Source: Dallia pectoralis
Lineage: Eukaryota; Chordata; Actinopteri; Esociformes; Umbridae
NCBI GenBank assembly: GCA_029465975.1
Contig: CM055756.1
Span: 8,330,305-8,394,304, forward strand
Length of the DNA stretch: 64,000 nt
Direction of reading: 5' to 3'
Positions 44,001-55,649 of this stretch are shown here, in pieces. The notes below the pieces were generated by a model. The model made no database searches. It was given only the letters and a program-made list of their open reading frames with translations, and had not been told where the DNA came from. Positions within the stretch are counted from its first letter, which is position 1, and the number at the start of each line of letters is the position of its first letter. The position numbers and the translations under genes were made by a program.

Positions 44001-44400
44001 GGGTCTGATCCGTCGAGACCCCCACCTTCACTGCCACCCATATGACAGCGCACCCGACCCCTGCGGTTGTTCCTGTGAGTGGTGGGCCCACAGGATGGAG
44101 AGGAGAGAGATGCCACGTATCTCGTTCGGGCTGTGCCCGGCCGGGCTCCGTGGCAAACCCGGCCACCAGACGCTCGCTTTCGAGCCCGCCGTCTGGGCCT
44201 GGCTCCAGACGAGGGCCCTGGGCTTCCTCCAGGCAGGGTCTCGCTCCTTTTCCTCGATCTTTCATGGGGTCTTGGTGAACCATTCTTAGTCTGGCCCCTC
44301 GCCTGAGACCACTTTGCCTTGGGAAACCCTACCAGGAGCATGAAGCTCCAGACAACCCAGCCCTCAGGTTCATAGGGGCACACAAACCTCTCCACCACCA
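41071..44400 (-). mobile_element. Rex3 (RTE-clade) LINE, copy 2, near full length, inside the satellite
   Basis: Minus strand, 3' end at the left with the GATGA-type repeat. The satellite stops at ACAGTACTCCATCT on the left and restarts with the same 14 bases on the right, a target duplication. Pieces from 5' to 3' are 42971-44446 (5' region and endonuclease), 42580-43008 and 42032-42526 (linker and RT), 41582-41902 (FADD block) and 41097-41612 (C-terminus). Small indels interrupt the ORF. It includes the 5' region missing from copy 1. Confidence 0.92.
41097..43008 (-). pseudogene. Rex3 copy 2 linker and reverse transcriptase (frameshifted)
   Basis: Carries GKAPGTDEIRPE-type linker sequence, YRGITLLSLPGKVYSKVLE, VGLRQGCALSPILFVIFMD, LLFADDVVLMAS and the C-terminal RWFGHLVRMPPGRLPREVF block in at least four frames. 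Catalytic residues are visible but the ORF is not continuous. Confidence 0.85.
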
Positions 44401-44446
44401 CAGTACTCCATCTATAATATAACTGTAGATCCTGACAGTACTCCAT
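42971..44446 (-). pseudogene. Rex3 copy 2 5' region and endonuclease
   Basis: Long open frame whose first residues come from the flanking satellite. ELVREVERYQLDLVGLTSTH, GERRRAGVGIL, LLGDFNAHVG and STDHHLVV mark the endonuclease. Relative to copy 3, one indel run garbles the segment after LRLRVVG, where the TVVCAYAPNSS block should be. Confidence 0.8.
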
Positions 44447-46249
44447 CTATAATATAACTGTACAATCTCTCCACCTAGTCCTGGGTCTTCCCGAGGTCTC
44501 CTCCCAGCTGGACGTGCCTGGAACACCTCTCTAGGGAGGCGCCCAGGTGGCATTCGTACAAGATGCCCGAACCACCTCAACTGGCTCCTTTCTATGCAAA
44601 GGAGCAGCGGCTCTACTCCGAGTTCCTCTCGGATGACTGAGCTTCTCACCCTATCCCTAAGGGAGAGGCCAGCCACCTTTCTGAGAAAACCCATTTCGGC
44701 CGCTTGTACCCGCGATCTAGTTCTTTCGGTCATGACCCAGCTTTCATGACCATAGGTGAGGGTAGGAACAAAGATTGACCGGTAGATCGAGAGCTTTGCC
44801 TTTCGGCTCAGCTCTCTTTTCGTCACAACGGTGCGGTGAAGCGAATGCAACACCGCCCCGCTGCTCCGATCCTCCGACCAATCTCCCGCTCCATTGTTCC
44901 CTCACTCGCGAACAAGACCCCGAGGTACTTGAACTCCTTCACTTGGAGTAAGGACTCATTCCCTACCCGGAGTAGGCACTCCACCGGTTTCCTGCTGAGA
45001 GTCATGGCCTCAGATTTAGAGGTGCTAACCCTCATCCCAGCCGCTTCACACTCAGCTGCGAACCGATCCAGTGAGTGCTGAAGGTCACCGACCGATGAGG
45101 CCATCAGGACCACATCATCCGCAAAAAGCAGTGATGTGACCATCAGCCCACCAAACGGGAACCCCTCCCCCCATGACTACGCCTTGATATCCTGTCCATG
45201 AATATTACAAACAGGATTGGTGACAAAGCGCAGCCCTGGCGGAGGCCAGCCCCCACCTGGAACGAATCCGACTTACTGCCGAGGACACGGACACAGCTCA
45301 TGCTTTGAGCGTACAGAGATTGGATGGCCCTGAGAAGAGACCCCCTCACCCCATACTCCCGCAGCACCTCCCACAAAGATCCGGGGTACCCGGTCATACG
45401 CCTTCTCCAGATCCACAAAACACATGTAGACTGGATGGGCATACTCCCAGGCCCCCTCCAGGATCCTTGCGAGAGTAAAGAGCTGGTCCGTGGTTCCCCG
45501 GCCAGGACGAAAACCGCATTGTTCCTCTTCAATCTGAGGTTCGACTATTGGCCGAACCCTCCTTTCCAGCACTTTGGAGTACACTTTACCAGGGAGGCTG
45601 AGGAGTGTGATACCTCTGTAATTGGCACACACTCTCTGGTCCCCCTTTTAAAGAGGGGAACCACCACCCCGGTCTGCCACTCCTCTGGCACTGTCCCAGA
45701 CTTCCATGCAATGTTGAAAAGGCGTGTCAACCAAGACAGCCCTTCCCCACCCAAAGCTTTTAGCATTTCTGGACGAATCTCATCAGTCCCTGGGGCTTTG
45801 CCACTGTGGAGTTGTTTGACTACCTCAGCGACTTCCCCCAGGGAAACTGACGATGACCCTCCATCAGCCTCCAGCTCTGCCTCTGTACTAGAGGGCGTGT
45901 AGGTCGGATTCAGGAGCTCCTCAAAATGCTCTTTCCAGCGCCCGATCACATCATCAGTTGAGGTCAACAGTGTCCCATCCTTACTGTACACAGCTTGGAT
46001 GGTTCCCGTTTTCCCCTTCTGAGGTGCCGAACGGTTTTCCAGAAGCATTTTGGTGCCGACCGAAAGTCCTTCTCCATAGCTTCTCCAAACGTCTCCCACA
46101 CCCGCTGCTTTGCCTCTGACACGGCAGCGGCTGCAGCCCTTCGGGCCTGTCGGTACCCTGCAACTGCCTCCGGAGTCCCCAGGGCTAGCATATCCCTGAA
46201 GGCCTCCTTCTTCAGTCGGACAGCTTCCCTGACCACCGTGGTCCACCAC
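44329..46249 (-). pseudogene. Rex3 copy 3 linker and reverse transcriptase (frameshifted)
   Basis: Pieces at 45545-46249, 45273-45632, 44823-45143 and 44329-44853 carry the linker, the FVDLEKAYDRVPR palm block, the LRQGCALSPILF block, LLFADDVVLMAS and the C-terminal domain. The last frame runs out into satellite sequence because the 3' end of the element is gone. Confidence 0.85.
44401..44462. repeat. 35-bp satellite, two monomers between Rex3 copies
   Basis: Same monomer as 40701-41070. The right edge joins Rex3 copy 3 at an internal site of the element, not at its 3' end. Confidence 0.9.
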
Positions 46250-47648
46250 GGTGTTCTAGGTTACCACCCCTTGAGGCACCTAGGACCTTGAGACCACAGC
46301 TCACCGCCGCAGCTTCAGCAATAGAAGCTTTGAACATTGCCCACTCAGGTTCAATGCCCCCAACCTCCACAGGGATGCCTGAAAAGCTCCGCCGGAGGTG
46401 TGAGTTAAAGATCTTTCGGACAGGGGCCTCCTCCAGACGTTCCCAGTTCACCCGCACTACCCGTTTGGGCTTACCTGGTCTGTCCAAAGTCTTTCCCCAC
46501 CCTCTGATCCAACTCACTACCAGATGGTGATCAGTTGACAGCTCTGCCCCTCTCTTCACCCGAGTGTCCAAAACATGCGGCCTTAGATCAGCCGATACGA
46601 TTACAAAATCGATCATTGACCTTCGGCCTAGGGTGCTCTGGTACCATGTACACTTATGCGCCTCCTTATGTTCGAACATGGTGTTTGTTATAGACAATCC
46701 ATGACTAGCACAGAAGTCCAATAACAAACGACCGCTCGGGTTTAGATCAGGGAGGCCGTTCCTCCCAATCACGCCTCTCCAGGTGTCTCCATCGTTGCCC
46801 ACATGTGCGTTGAAGTCACCCAGCAGAATGATGGAGTCCCCTACTGGAGCCCTATATAGGACTCCCTTCAGGGTCTCCAAGAAGGCTGAATACTCCGAAC
46901 TGCTGTTTGGTGCATAAGCACAAACAACAGTCAGAGTTTTCCCCCCCACCACCCTTAGGCGTAGGGAGGCAAACCTCTCATCCACCGGGGTAAACTCCAA
47001 CACCACCGTGCTCAGACGTGGGCTCGTGAGTATCCCCACACCAGCCCGCCGCCTCTCACCCTGGGCAACTCCAGAGAAGAACAGAGTCCAACCCCTATCC
47101 AGGAGTAAGGTTCCAGAGCCACGGTTGTGCGTAGAGGTAAGTCCCACCAGATCCAACTGGTATCGCTCCACCTCACGCACAAGTTCTGGCTCCTTCCCCC
47201 CCAGTGAGGTGACGTTCCACGTCCCCAAAGCAAGCTTCTGCCGCCCGGGTCTGATCCGTCGAGACCCCCCACCTTCACTGCCACCCATATGACAGCGCAC
47301 CCGACCCCTGCGGTTGTTCCTGTGAGTGGTGGGCCCACAGGATGGAGAGGAGAGAGATGCCACGTATCTCGTTCGGGCTGTGCCCGGCCGGGCTCCGTGG
47401 CAAACCCGGCCACCAGACGCTCGCTTTCGAGCCCGCCGTCTGGGCCTGGCTCCAGACGAGGGCCCTGGGCTTCCTCCAGGCAGGGTCTCGCTCCTTTTTC
47501 CTCGATCTTTCATGGGGTCTTGGTGAACCATTCTTAGTCTGGCCCCTCGCCTGAGACCACTTTGCCTTGGGAAACCCTACCAGGAGCATGAAGCTCCAGA
47601 CAACCCAGCCCTCAGGTTCATAGGGGCACACAAACCTCTCCACCACCA
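44463..47648 (-). mobile_element. Rex3 LINE, copy 3, lacking the last ~150 bp of its 3' end
   Basis: Almost identical to copy 2 and offset by 3248 bp at the right edge. The left edge starts at CAATCTCTCCACCTAGTCC, which in copy 2 is at about 41220, so the 3' terminal repeat is missing. The right edge into the satellite is identical to that of copy 2. This fits duplication of the element with flanking satellite rather than a new insertion. Confidence 0.9.
46212..47531 (-). CDS. Rex3 copy 3 endonuclease ORF (best preserved)
   Basis: Open frame of 439 residues. LALGTWNVTSLGGKEPELVR opens the endonuclease with its catalytic Asn. TVVCAYAPNSSSEYSAF, LLGDFNAHVGNDGDTWRG, GRRSMIDFVIVSADLR and STDHHLVVSWIRG follow in order. 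The position usually held by the catalytic Glu reads LTSTH, a feature I associate with Rex3. A frameshift ends the frame before RT. It is a retroelement ORF, not a host gene. Confidence 0.8.
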   Translation of the reverse strand: MVHQDPMKDRGKRSETLPGGSPGPSSGARPRRRARKRASGGRVCHGARPGTARTRYVASLSSPSCGPTTHRNNRRGRVRCHMGGSEGGGSRRIRPGRQKLALGTWNVTSLGGKEPELVREVERYQLDLVGLTSTHNRGSGTLLLDRGWTLFFSGVAQGERRRAGVGILTSPRLSTVVLEFTPVDERFASLRLRVVGGKTLTVVCAYAPNSSSEYSAFLETLKGVLYRAPVGDSIILLGDFNAHVGNDGDTWRGVIGRNGLPDLNPSGRLLLDFCASHGLSITNTMFEHKEAHKCTWYQSTLGRRSMIDFVIVSADLRPHVLDTRVKRGAELSTDHHLVVSWIRGWGKTLDRPGKPKRVVRVNWERLEEAPVRKIFNSHLRRSFSGIPVEVGGIEPEWAMFKASIAEAAAVSCGLKVLGASRGGNLEHRGGPRWSGKLSD

Positions 47649-47711
47649 CAGTACTCCATCTATAATATAACTGTAGATCCTGACAGTACTCCATCTATAA
47701 TATAACTGTAC
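47649..47711. repeat. 35-bp satellite, two terminal monomers
   Basis: Same two-monomer block as at 44401-44462. The array ends at 47711. Confidence 0.9.
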
Positions 47712-48202
47712 TGCAAAGTGATATATTAGTGTGATTTAACACAACATGTTGCTCTGTTGATGATGATGTGACAATAGATACGCTGGCTGAATGTTAAAAT
47801 TGTTGTGAATTTGTCTTCTCATAGAGGTACAGAAATACAAAAACAATGGTGTATCTTTTTTTTGGGTGTTTAACAACAATTTTTTAAACAAAACTAAAAT
47901 GTCTAATTATATGTACAATACCTGTAAGAAGTTGTGACACACTCACACTTCCATTTACACTGTAACTAACATGATATTTGAAAACCTGTCTGGAATAGAA
48001 AATACCAACTAGTAAGGACCAATTAGTAAACTCACCTGACCTCTAATCTTTTGTAATAATGAGAGGTGCCCTGGGAGGTTTGGAGGTCACACAAGGGACA
48101 AAGAAGAGAGAAAAAAAAAAGAAAAATCAAATTTTTTACTTAAGCCCAGAATGTGGTAGTCTCACTGGACCATGGCAGCTTTCCTATCCCCCTGTTTATA
48201 CA
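47712..48202. other. Unique AT-rich sequence
   Basis: No gene or repeat recognised. Confidence 0.4.
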
Positions 48203-48787
48203 CAGTTGAAGTCCCGATTTTACATACACCTACGTATGTAACATTTTTAATAACTCCTCATATTTCTTGTTAACAAATTATAGTTTTGGCAAGTCGTTTA
48301 GAGCATCTACTGCAGTAGTTAACAGTGCGATCATTTCACTTATAATTTACTATATCACAATTCCAGTGGGTCAGAAGTTTACGTACACTAACTTGACAGT
48401 GCTGTTTAACAGCTTGGATGATTCCCTGAAAATTGATCTCATGGCTTTAGAAGCGTCTGTTAGGCTAATTCACATAATTTGAGTCATCATGGGAAAATCA
48501 AAAGAAATTAGCCAAGACCTCTTTCACAAGTCTGGTTCATCCTTTGGATCAATTTCCAAACGCCTGAAGGTACCACGTTCATTTGTACAAACAGTAGTAC
48601 ACAAGTATACTTGCAGCCCAAAGAACATCCCAAGCATGAATCACGGGGGTGGCAGCATCATGTTGTGAGGGTGTTTTGTTGCAAGTGGGACTGGTGCACT
48701 TCACAAAATAGCATGGCATCATGAGGAAGGAAAGTTGTGAGAATGTAGATATATTGAAGCAACATCTTAAGACATAATTCAGGAAGT
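48203..48787 (+). mobile_element. Sleeping Beauty/salmonid-type Tc1 relic, internally deleted
   Basis: Starts CAGTTGAAGTCCCGATTTTA and shows the inner repeat CCAGTGGGTCAGAAGTTTAC, the outer/inner direct-repeat pair of this family. The transposase begins at 48489 with MGKSKEISQDL, then KSGSSFGSISKRLKVPRS. It jumps to NHGGGSIML and GTGALHKI, so about half of the coding region is deleted, and stops are present. The right terminal repeat is absent and the relic runs into a minisatellite. Confidence 0.88.
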
Positions 48788-49133
48788 TCCCTAGTGACTC
48801 CCTATAGAGACTCCCACTCACTAGTGACTCCCTAGAGACTCCCACTCACTAGTGACTCCCTATAGAGACTCCCACTCACTAGTGACTCCCTATAGAGACT
48901 CCCACTCACTAGTGACTCCCTATAGAGACTCCCACTCACTAGTGACTCCCTAGAGACTCCCACTCACTAGTGACTCCCTATAGAGTCTCCCACTCACTAG
49001 TGACTCCCTAGAGACTCACTCACTAGTGACTCCCTAGAGACTCCCACTCACTAGTGACTCCCACTCACTACTAGTGACTCCCTAGAGACTCCCACTCACT
49101 AGTGACTCCCACTCACTAGTGACTCCCTAGTCA
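48788..49133. repeat. About 27-31-bp minisatellite
   Basis: Unit CACTAGTGACTCCCTATAGA followed by GACTCCCACT, with shorter variants lacking TATA or the whole middle. About 12 irregular copies. Confidence 0.9.
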
Positions 49134-49370
49134 ACCTACTTCATGAGACTGATGTAAAGATTCCAAAATGTCTGCGGTGCAATAATGTTTGCCAGCAAGT
49201 TGCTACACATGGTGGATAAATGAGTTACGCTCATGGAGGTAAATTAGCTGTGAAGAATAGATGCCATATTCATTCATCTATCTATTGTACTCACCACGTT
49301 GCAGTCATTCTCCACATGTTTCCCCTCTCCCCTTGGGACTGTACTGCACCTGACATGTGTGTGAAAACAG

Positions 49371-49481
<111 letters not shown>

Positions 49482-50184
49482 GGCATCCGGCGCCATTTCT
49501 CAGCCATAATGGTGGCACACACTCCTTTCCTACTAGAACCCGTTCTATTTGTTTTAACCGACAGCTTCCTTTCTCTGAGCTCGCGTCCCAAACAGCGCCC
49601 TTTCCCCTATACAGCGCACAGCTTCGGTCTGAAAGTAGTGCACGATAAGTAGGGTGTTTTTTGAGACGCGGCCTCGGTCTCCGCTTCCCTGTAAGCCCTC
49701 GGCTCTGCCGTTCTATGCCGTGTACACAACCAACTCCGTGCGGAATGTTGCCTTTTCCGACAGCTCCCTCACCGGGCGGTGTACTTCGATTCGGGGAGTG
49801 CATGTTGGGTCATGCCAACGTACGCTGCCCCGTTTGACTAACGCCGGATCGTGTACAGAGCTGTCGTGAGATTCCGGGCACATTTCTCTGAGTTCATCGC
49901 GGGAGACAGGATATTGACTAATAATAAGAGCGGGTGGGGTTGGTGTTTGGAGAGGGCTCTCCTCACGATCAGTCTCAGGTGTTTGGACTCGTTGGGGGGC
50001 GGGCCTTGCTGTCCGAGCTGAACAAACTGTGCCTGGAGTTCTGTGTGTGTGTGTGTTGGGGTGTGTGTGTGTGTGATGTTTATCTCTGTGCAATATGTAT
50101 GTTTATACTATATCTGGATGATATGGGAAACAATCCATTTTCTATGATCTCAAAATCAATAAGGTTTTAAATATTCTGATATCC
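49482..50184. other. GC-richer unique segment without a recognised gene
   Basis: Contains CGCCCTTTCCCCTATACAGCG, AAAGTAGTGCACGATAAGTA and GGGTG, like a worn fish interspersed repeat with the CCCTAT...TAGTGCACTA signature. The part 49640-49880 is CpG-containing but no exon can be supported. A GT tract lies at 50041-50076. Confidence 0.35.
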
Positions 50185-50975
50185 TGGTTAACCTGCCAGT
50201 GTCTGTATATGAGAGTGCACCTGGTTAACATGCCAGTGTCTGTATATGAGAGTGCACCTGGTTAACATGCCAGTGTCTGTCTATAAGAGTGCACCTGGTT
50301 AACATGCCAGTGTCAGTATATAAACGTCCACCTGGTTAACATGCCAGTGTCTGTCTATAAGAGTGCACCTGGTTAACATGCCAGTGTCTGTATATGAGAG
50401 TGCACCTGGTTAACATGCCAGTGTCTGTCTATAAGAGTGCACCTGGTTAACATGCCAGTGTCTGTCTATAAGAGTGCACCTGGTTAACATGCCAGTGTCT
50501 GTATATGAGAGTGCACCTGGTTAACATGCCAGTGTCTGTATATGAGAGTGCACCTGGTTAACATGCCAGTGTCTGTATATGAGAGTGCACCTGGTTAACA
50601 TGCCAGTGTCTGTATATGAGAGTGCACCTGGTTAACATGCCAGTGTCTGTATATGAGAGTGCACCTGGTTAACATGCCAGTGTCTGTATATGAGAGTGCA
50701 CCTGGTTAACATGCCAGTGTCAGTATGTGAGAGTGCACCTGGTTAACATGCCAGTGTCTGTATATGAGAGTGCACCTGGTTAACATGCCAGTGTCAGTAT
50801 ATGAGAGTCCAACCTGGTTAACATGCCAGTGTCGGTATATGAGAGTGCACCTGGTTAACATGCCAGTGTCAGTATATGAGAGTCCACCTGGTTAACATGC
50901 CAGTGTCTGTATGTGAGAGTCCAACCTGGTTAACATACCAGTGTATGTATGTGAGAGTCCACCTGGTTAACATGG
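50185..50975. repeat. 37-bp minisatellite, about 21 copies
   Basis: Unit GAGAGTGCACCTGGTTAACA followed by TGCCAGTGTCTGTATAT. Most copies differ by one to three bases. Confidence 0.95.
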
Positions 50976-52440
50976 TCTGAACCCATGTGAGGAGCTGCTC
51001 TTTGCCTTGTACACCACTCCCTCACTCCACTGGATGAATCAGTAACCGGCATATGAATAACTACTATACAAAGAAGAGATTTGGATGGACTCACACACGC
51101 ACACACACACACGCACACACACACACACACATTCAGGCTTATTATTTACAGAGCCCACAGCGCTGTTTGATTGACTCATAACAGGGCATTGCACAGCCCG
51201 GTATGCGCTTTCATGTCCAGCCCCACGTATGCCACCACTTCAGCCCCCTGACAAATTGTAAGCGCTGGACTGCATTATGTCTTTCGACATTGTTTATCCT
51301 CGCAGACAGGCATTGATTTGCCCCGTGTCTAAAGGTATTGTTAGATGACACATGAAAGTCAACCTATAAACTCTGTTGAGACACTGTATTTGCCCTGTCA
51401 TCTTGTCAAGTATGCATGGGACCACCAAACCGCCAATTTATGTGCACGAGGCCTGTGCTTTAATGGACATAAATGTGTTCTGTAACAGGGAGGGATGAGC
51501 TCACATGTTATGGACTTGTCTTTGGCGCTCTTCTGTCTGAGGCCATCTGTTATCTAATATCTCCCACACACACACGCACGCAAGCACGCACTCACACACA
51601 CACTCCCACCACCACTTCAAATACCTTATTTGTGGACACACGCACATTCGCTACCTTTAAAACAACAACGGTCATGGTACGAGGACAGTGATGGGTAAGG
51701 CTGGCCCAATTTGGTCAGACGGTTGATTGGTCGACAGACTGACCCAACGCTCTGGTTTGGTTTTTATTTGGTAACGGATTAGACCTACGTTTATATTATA
51801 CATTTAAAATGCCGTTCACATCCGTTTACACACGTCCTTGGCAGAACAATAATAGAGTATACAATTTCAAAAGTCCTTGGTGACAAAAATAGTGCACTTC
51901 CTTGAGTAATAAGAGAAACGGAAAGATCTGGGGAATATCTCAGAGTGTCTGTGAGGAAGAAAGACCTAGTCAGGTGGCAATGATAGCTGTGGCCGTAATG
52001 TCAACCAAGTGTAGTCAGAGACCTGACCTTGTTGATGCGATGTATACATGAACACTCTCACACAATACAACTCCTAATCCAACACACACAGACATAATCC
52101 ACCCACATTGTAAATCCTCTGAGACAAAAATATTATTTTTCACAATGGGAACACACACACACACACACACAGTCTGGAGCCAGGTCTGAAGTGTCCACTG
52201 TGTTTATCTGAGACTCCAGACACTGGAATGCAGCTGTGTGCTGATAGCCGGCTGTCAGGGGTGTGAAATGATAGCAGGAGGGGCCGGCTGAAGAAGACCT
52301 GTAAAAGATAATGTTAGTGTCCTGTGCACTACACACTTGTAGCTGCAAGCCCTGCAACCCAATGCGTTTTTACCTCTAGCTGCATCACAATGGGCCCAGT
52401 GCAGAGAGTTTTATAACCCCCAACACATATACAAAGTGTC
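50976..52440. other. Gene-free stretch with small CA tracts
   Basis: CA/GCAC tracts near 51092-51131 and 51566-51604, and a pure CA run near 52151-52170. No exon or transposon is recognised. Confidence 0.4.
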
Positions 52441-52862
52441 TCCATACTGTAACCAGAGGGTATTGGAATATTCATGAGGCTAATGTGATCAAAGTGTCTG
52501 TCTGTACTGTAACCAGAGGATATTGGAAATTCCAATATCCTCTGGTTACAATGCAGAGACAGACACTTTGATCACATTAGCCTCATGAATATTCCAATTT
52601 GGAATATTCATGAGGCTAATGTGATCAAAGTGTCTGTCTCTGTACTGTAACCAGATGGTATTGGAATATTCATGAGACTAATGAGTATTAAAGTGTCGGC
52701 CTCTGTACTGTAACCAGGGTGAATTGGAATATTCATGAGACTAATGAGTATTAAAGTGTCGAACTCTGTACTGTAACCATGGTGAATTGGAATATTCATG
52801 AGGCTAATGTGATCAAAGTGTCTGTCTGTACTGTAACCAGAGGATATTGGAATATTCATGAG
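52441..52862. repeat. Tandem repeat with one inverted copy forming two palindromes
   Basis: Units of about 65 bp contain GGAATATTCATGAGGCTAAT, GTGATCAAAGTGTCTGTCT and CTGTAACCAGAGG. One copy (about 52530-52598) is reversed. The junctions give a 20-bp perfect inverted repeat around one base (52509-52549) and a 44-bp perfect inverted repeat around one base (52554-52642). Confidence 0.92.
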
Positions 52863-53080
52863 TCATATTTTTTTTGGCCAAACTAACAATGCTAACGAAC
52901 ATTTTTATATTTAGAACATGGTTGCAAATGCTTTGCATTAAATACTTCCTTGTTCATCACCCATTAACATCACCATATTCTGGCTATTGTCTTGATAATT
53001 CTCTGCGTAGCCTGTAGCCGTTTTCAGTTCCGGTTTGTTTTTGGGCATTTTTGCTTTCTGTCTTCAGCAAGTGAAAGGTA

Positions 53081-53351
53081 AGCTAAATGGTATTCAGATA
53101 AATGGTATTCAGCTAAATAGTATTCAGCTAAATGGTATTCGGCTAAATGGTATTCGGCTAAATGGTATTCGGCTAAATGGTATTTGGCTAAATGGTATTC
53201 GGCTAAATGGTATTCGGCTAAATGATATTCGGCTAAATGATATTCGGCTAAATGGTATTCAGCTAAATGATATTCAGCTAAATAGTATTCAGCTAAATGA
53301 TATTCAGCTATATTGTATTCAGCTAAATGGTATTCAGCTAAATGGTATTCA
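53081..53351. repeat. 15-bp minisatellite, about 18 copies
   Basis: Unit AATGGTATTCGGCTA with G/A variants. Because 15 is divisible by three, both strands stay open (LNGIR on one strand, AEYHL on the other). There is no start, splice or homology support for a gene. Confidence 0.95.
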
Positions 53352-53734
53352 AGTTGTGCTGATGGACTTTGGCCAGTTAGGAACATTTAACCTTTCATCC
53401 CTGCAACAGTCTTTTGTTGCTTGAACATTGTTTGGGGTCATTGTCCTTGGGCTGATTGAAGTGCCTTGAGTGTGTTTGAGCAGACAAGATGTTTCTGTAC
53501 ACATAAGGATTTATGTTATTATTGCCATCAGATATTCCCTAATCAAGCAAGTGACTCAGGTATTTTGGCACCCAAAACATTAAATATTTACCCTTCACAA
53601 TATCTTTTTTTCTAGAACACTGCAGGCTCTGTTTGGTATTTTTAGGTAATTCTGCTTTTGAAGCTTAGTTCGTATTCAGATCACATCAATTGTTGTGATT
53701 ACATTTTCATTTATATAACTTTAACATAACTTGT
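53352..53734. other. Unique AT-rich sequence
   Basis: No gene or repeat recognised. Confidence 0.35.
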
Positions 53735-53811
53735 GAGTAGAGTTTTATGATTCACACAATCAATGAGTTACTCTTGATATGTTGTAAGGCGAAAAACATA
53801 TGAGGCGAAAT

Positions 53812-55385
53812 TAGGGGTGTGCGATATGACGATATTTAATCGTGGACGATTAAAATGTCTCCACGATTAACTTTTTCGGAAATATCGTAGAATCGCGCTC
53901 CAGTGCACGTTCAATTAGATGCAGATCTATGGCGTTTTTTCAGCTACGTATCAACATGCAATGCGCGGTGCGCTAGATGTCAGCGTGTTAACACTAGAAG
54001 CGCCAACAGCCCATGCCCGCGGGCGTTGCAGTTAGTAATTAAAATAAATATATAATATTGAAAAGCTACAGCCTCGTTCTTCCATGACTTTTCCTAAATA
54101 CGTGCATTTTACCTTGTCCCGTTTTCAGAAACTGGATGCGTTTTGGTCTGATCTCGTTTTGGTCCGATCTATATTGGACACCGTTTTGGTCTGGTCTATA
54201 TGAAACTGGATCCGTTTTGGTCTGGTCTATATAAAACTGGATGCGTTTTGGTCTGGTCTACATGAAACTTGACGCGTTTTGGTCTGGTCTACATGAAACT
54301 TGACGCGTTTTGGTCTGGTCTACATGAAACTGGATATATGTAACGGATTAAGCACTGCTGTCTCATGTGCACTCATAACATCACTAATGAACACTGTGCG
54401 CAGTGCAACCGGTTAGTATGCGTGTCCTGCTCAGGCAGACAAAAGCTGCGAGATATACATAGATAATAGATTGATTGGCTTGGTTGAATTTGAATGAACT
54501 AGAAAAAAGAGGTAGGCCTACGTTTATAAAGAAATATATGTTTTACTAAATAAACAGAACGAAAATATAAAACGAAATTGATTAATGTATCTACCGGGTA
54601 ACAGCAGAATATACCCGACCGTGACCAATATACAAACTGTGTTGTAAAATACGTGTTTCATTGTCTATAGTGCCTTAGTTACTGGGCTGTAATTACTATA
54701 ATACATTTTACAAATGTAAATGATCAAATTATACACTGTAGCCTAATGTTTTTATTTCAACAGTCTGTGTTGCAATATATACGGCCAATCATGCGCAAAT
54801 CATTTGATTGCGCGTCGCTTGTGATCTAAAATGTTTTAGCATTTATTACATCAAAATAGGACATACAGTTTGATTGATTTTAATTTATTCGATCTTTAGA
54901 AATTTAAATATCATAGCCTGTGCATTTTAAAATCATGGTTTTAATTTTGTATTGTATGGCTACATAAGACAATAAATAGGCTACATACTATTTTAGTAAA
55001 ATGTTTTACTGCATAATTCACAATTCATTTAATTCAGGATGATAACACAGTAGATCATCTGATGCTGTAGATGGATGGCAGGTTACACAGTGAATGGATG
55101 GTGAAGCTGCGGATGAGAATGAAGGTGCTTCTTTGCACCATTGCACTTCCTTTAAATATACACGTGATTAAAATATGCTACTTTAATTTTTTTTTCCCTT
55201 TTATGTTTTGTTACCTTGTAACGCTATATTCTTTAAATGGAGATATAATTTGCTTGTATTGCAGCTCAGTAATTAGCAAAATAGTCTTAAAAAGCAACAT
55301 GAAAAAGAATCGTGATAAAATCGTGAATCGTGATTTTTCCTGAAAAAATCGTGATATGATATTTTTCCCATATCGCCCACCCCTA
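53812..55385. mobile_element. hAT-like DNA transposon, 1574 bp, non-autonomous
   Basis: Left end TAGGGGTGTGCGATATGACG and right end CATATCGCCCACCCCTA are inverted repeats with one mismatch over 17 bp. The 8-bp target duplication GGCGAAAT lies at 53804-53811 and 55386-55393. The interior lacks transposase. It holds a short tandem repeat of GCGTTTTGGTCTGGTCTACA units with an AACTGGAT spacer (about 54130-54345). Confidence 0.9.
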
Positions 55386-55649
55386 GGCGAAATACATACG
55401 AATGCAGCATTTTGACCCCTGACCTGAGAATCAAGTAAACTCATTGACGATGTTGATAACTAACTAACTAACATGCTGTTGCCGGATATCGATAGAATTG
55501 TTAAGGTGCCAGCGTGAGATGTTTGGATGTTTTCAGGTTCCCAATGAAAATATTTTTTCAAATGCTAAAGATGAATGGACGTACAGAACCTGACTTTACA
55601 ACTCATTCCAGTCCAAAATCCACTAAGCTAAGAACATTGTCTTTAGGCA

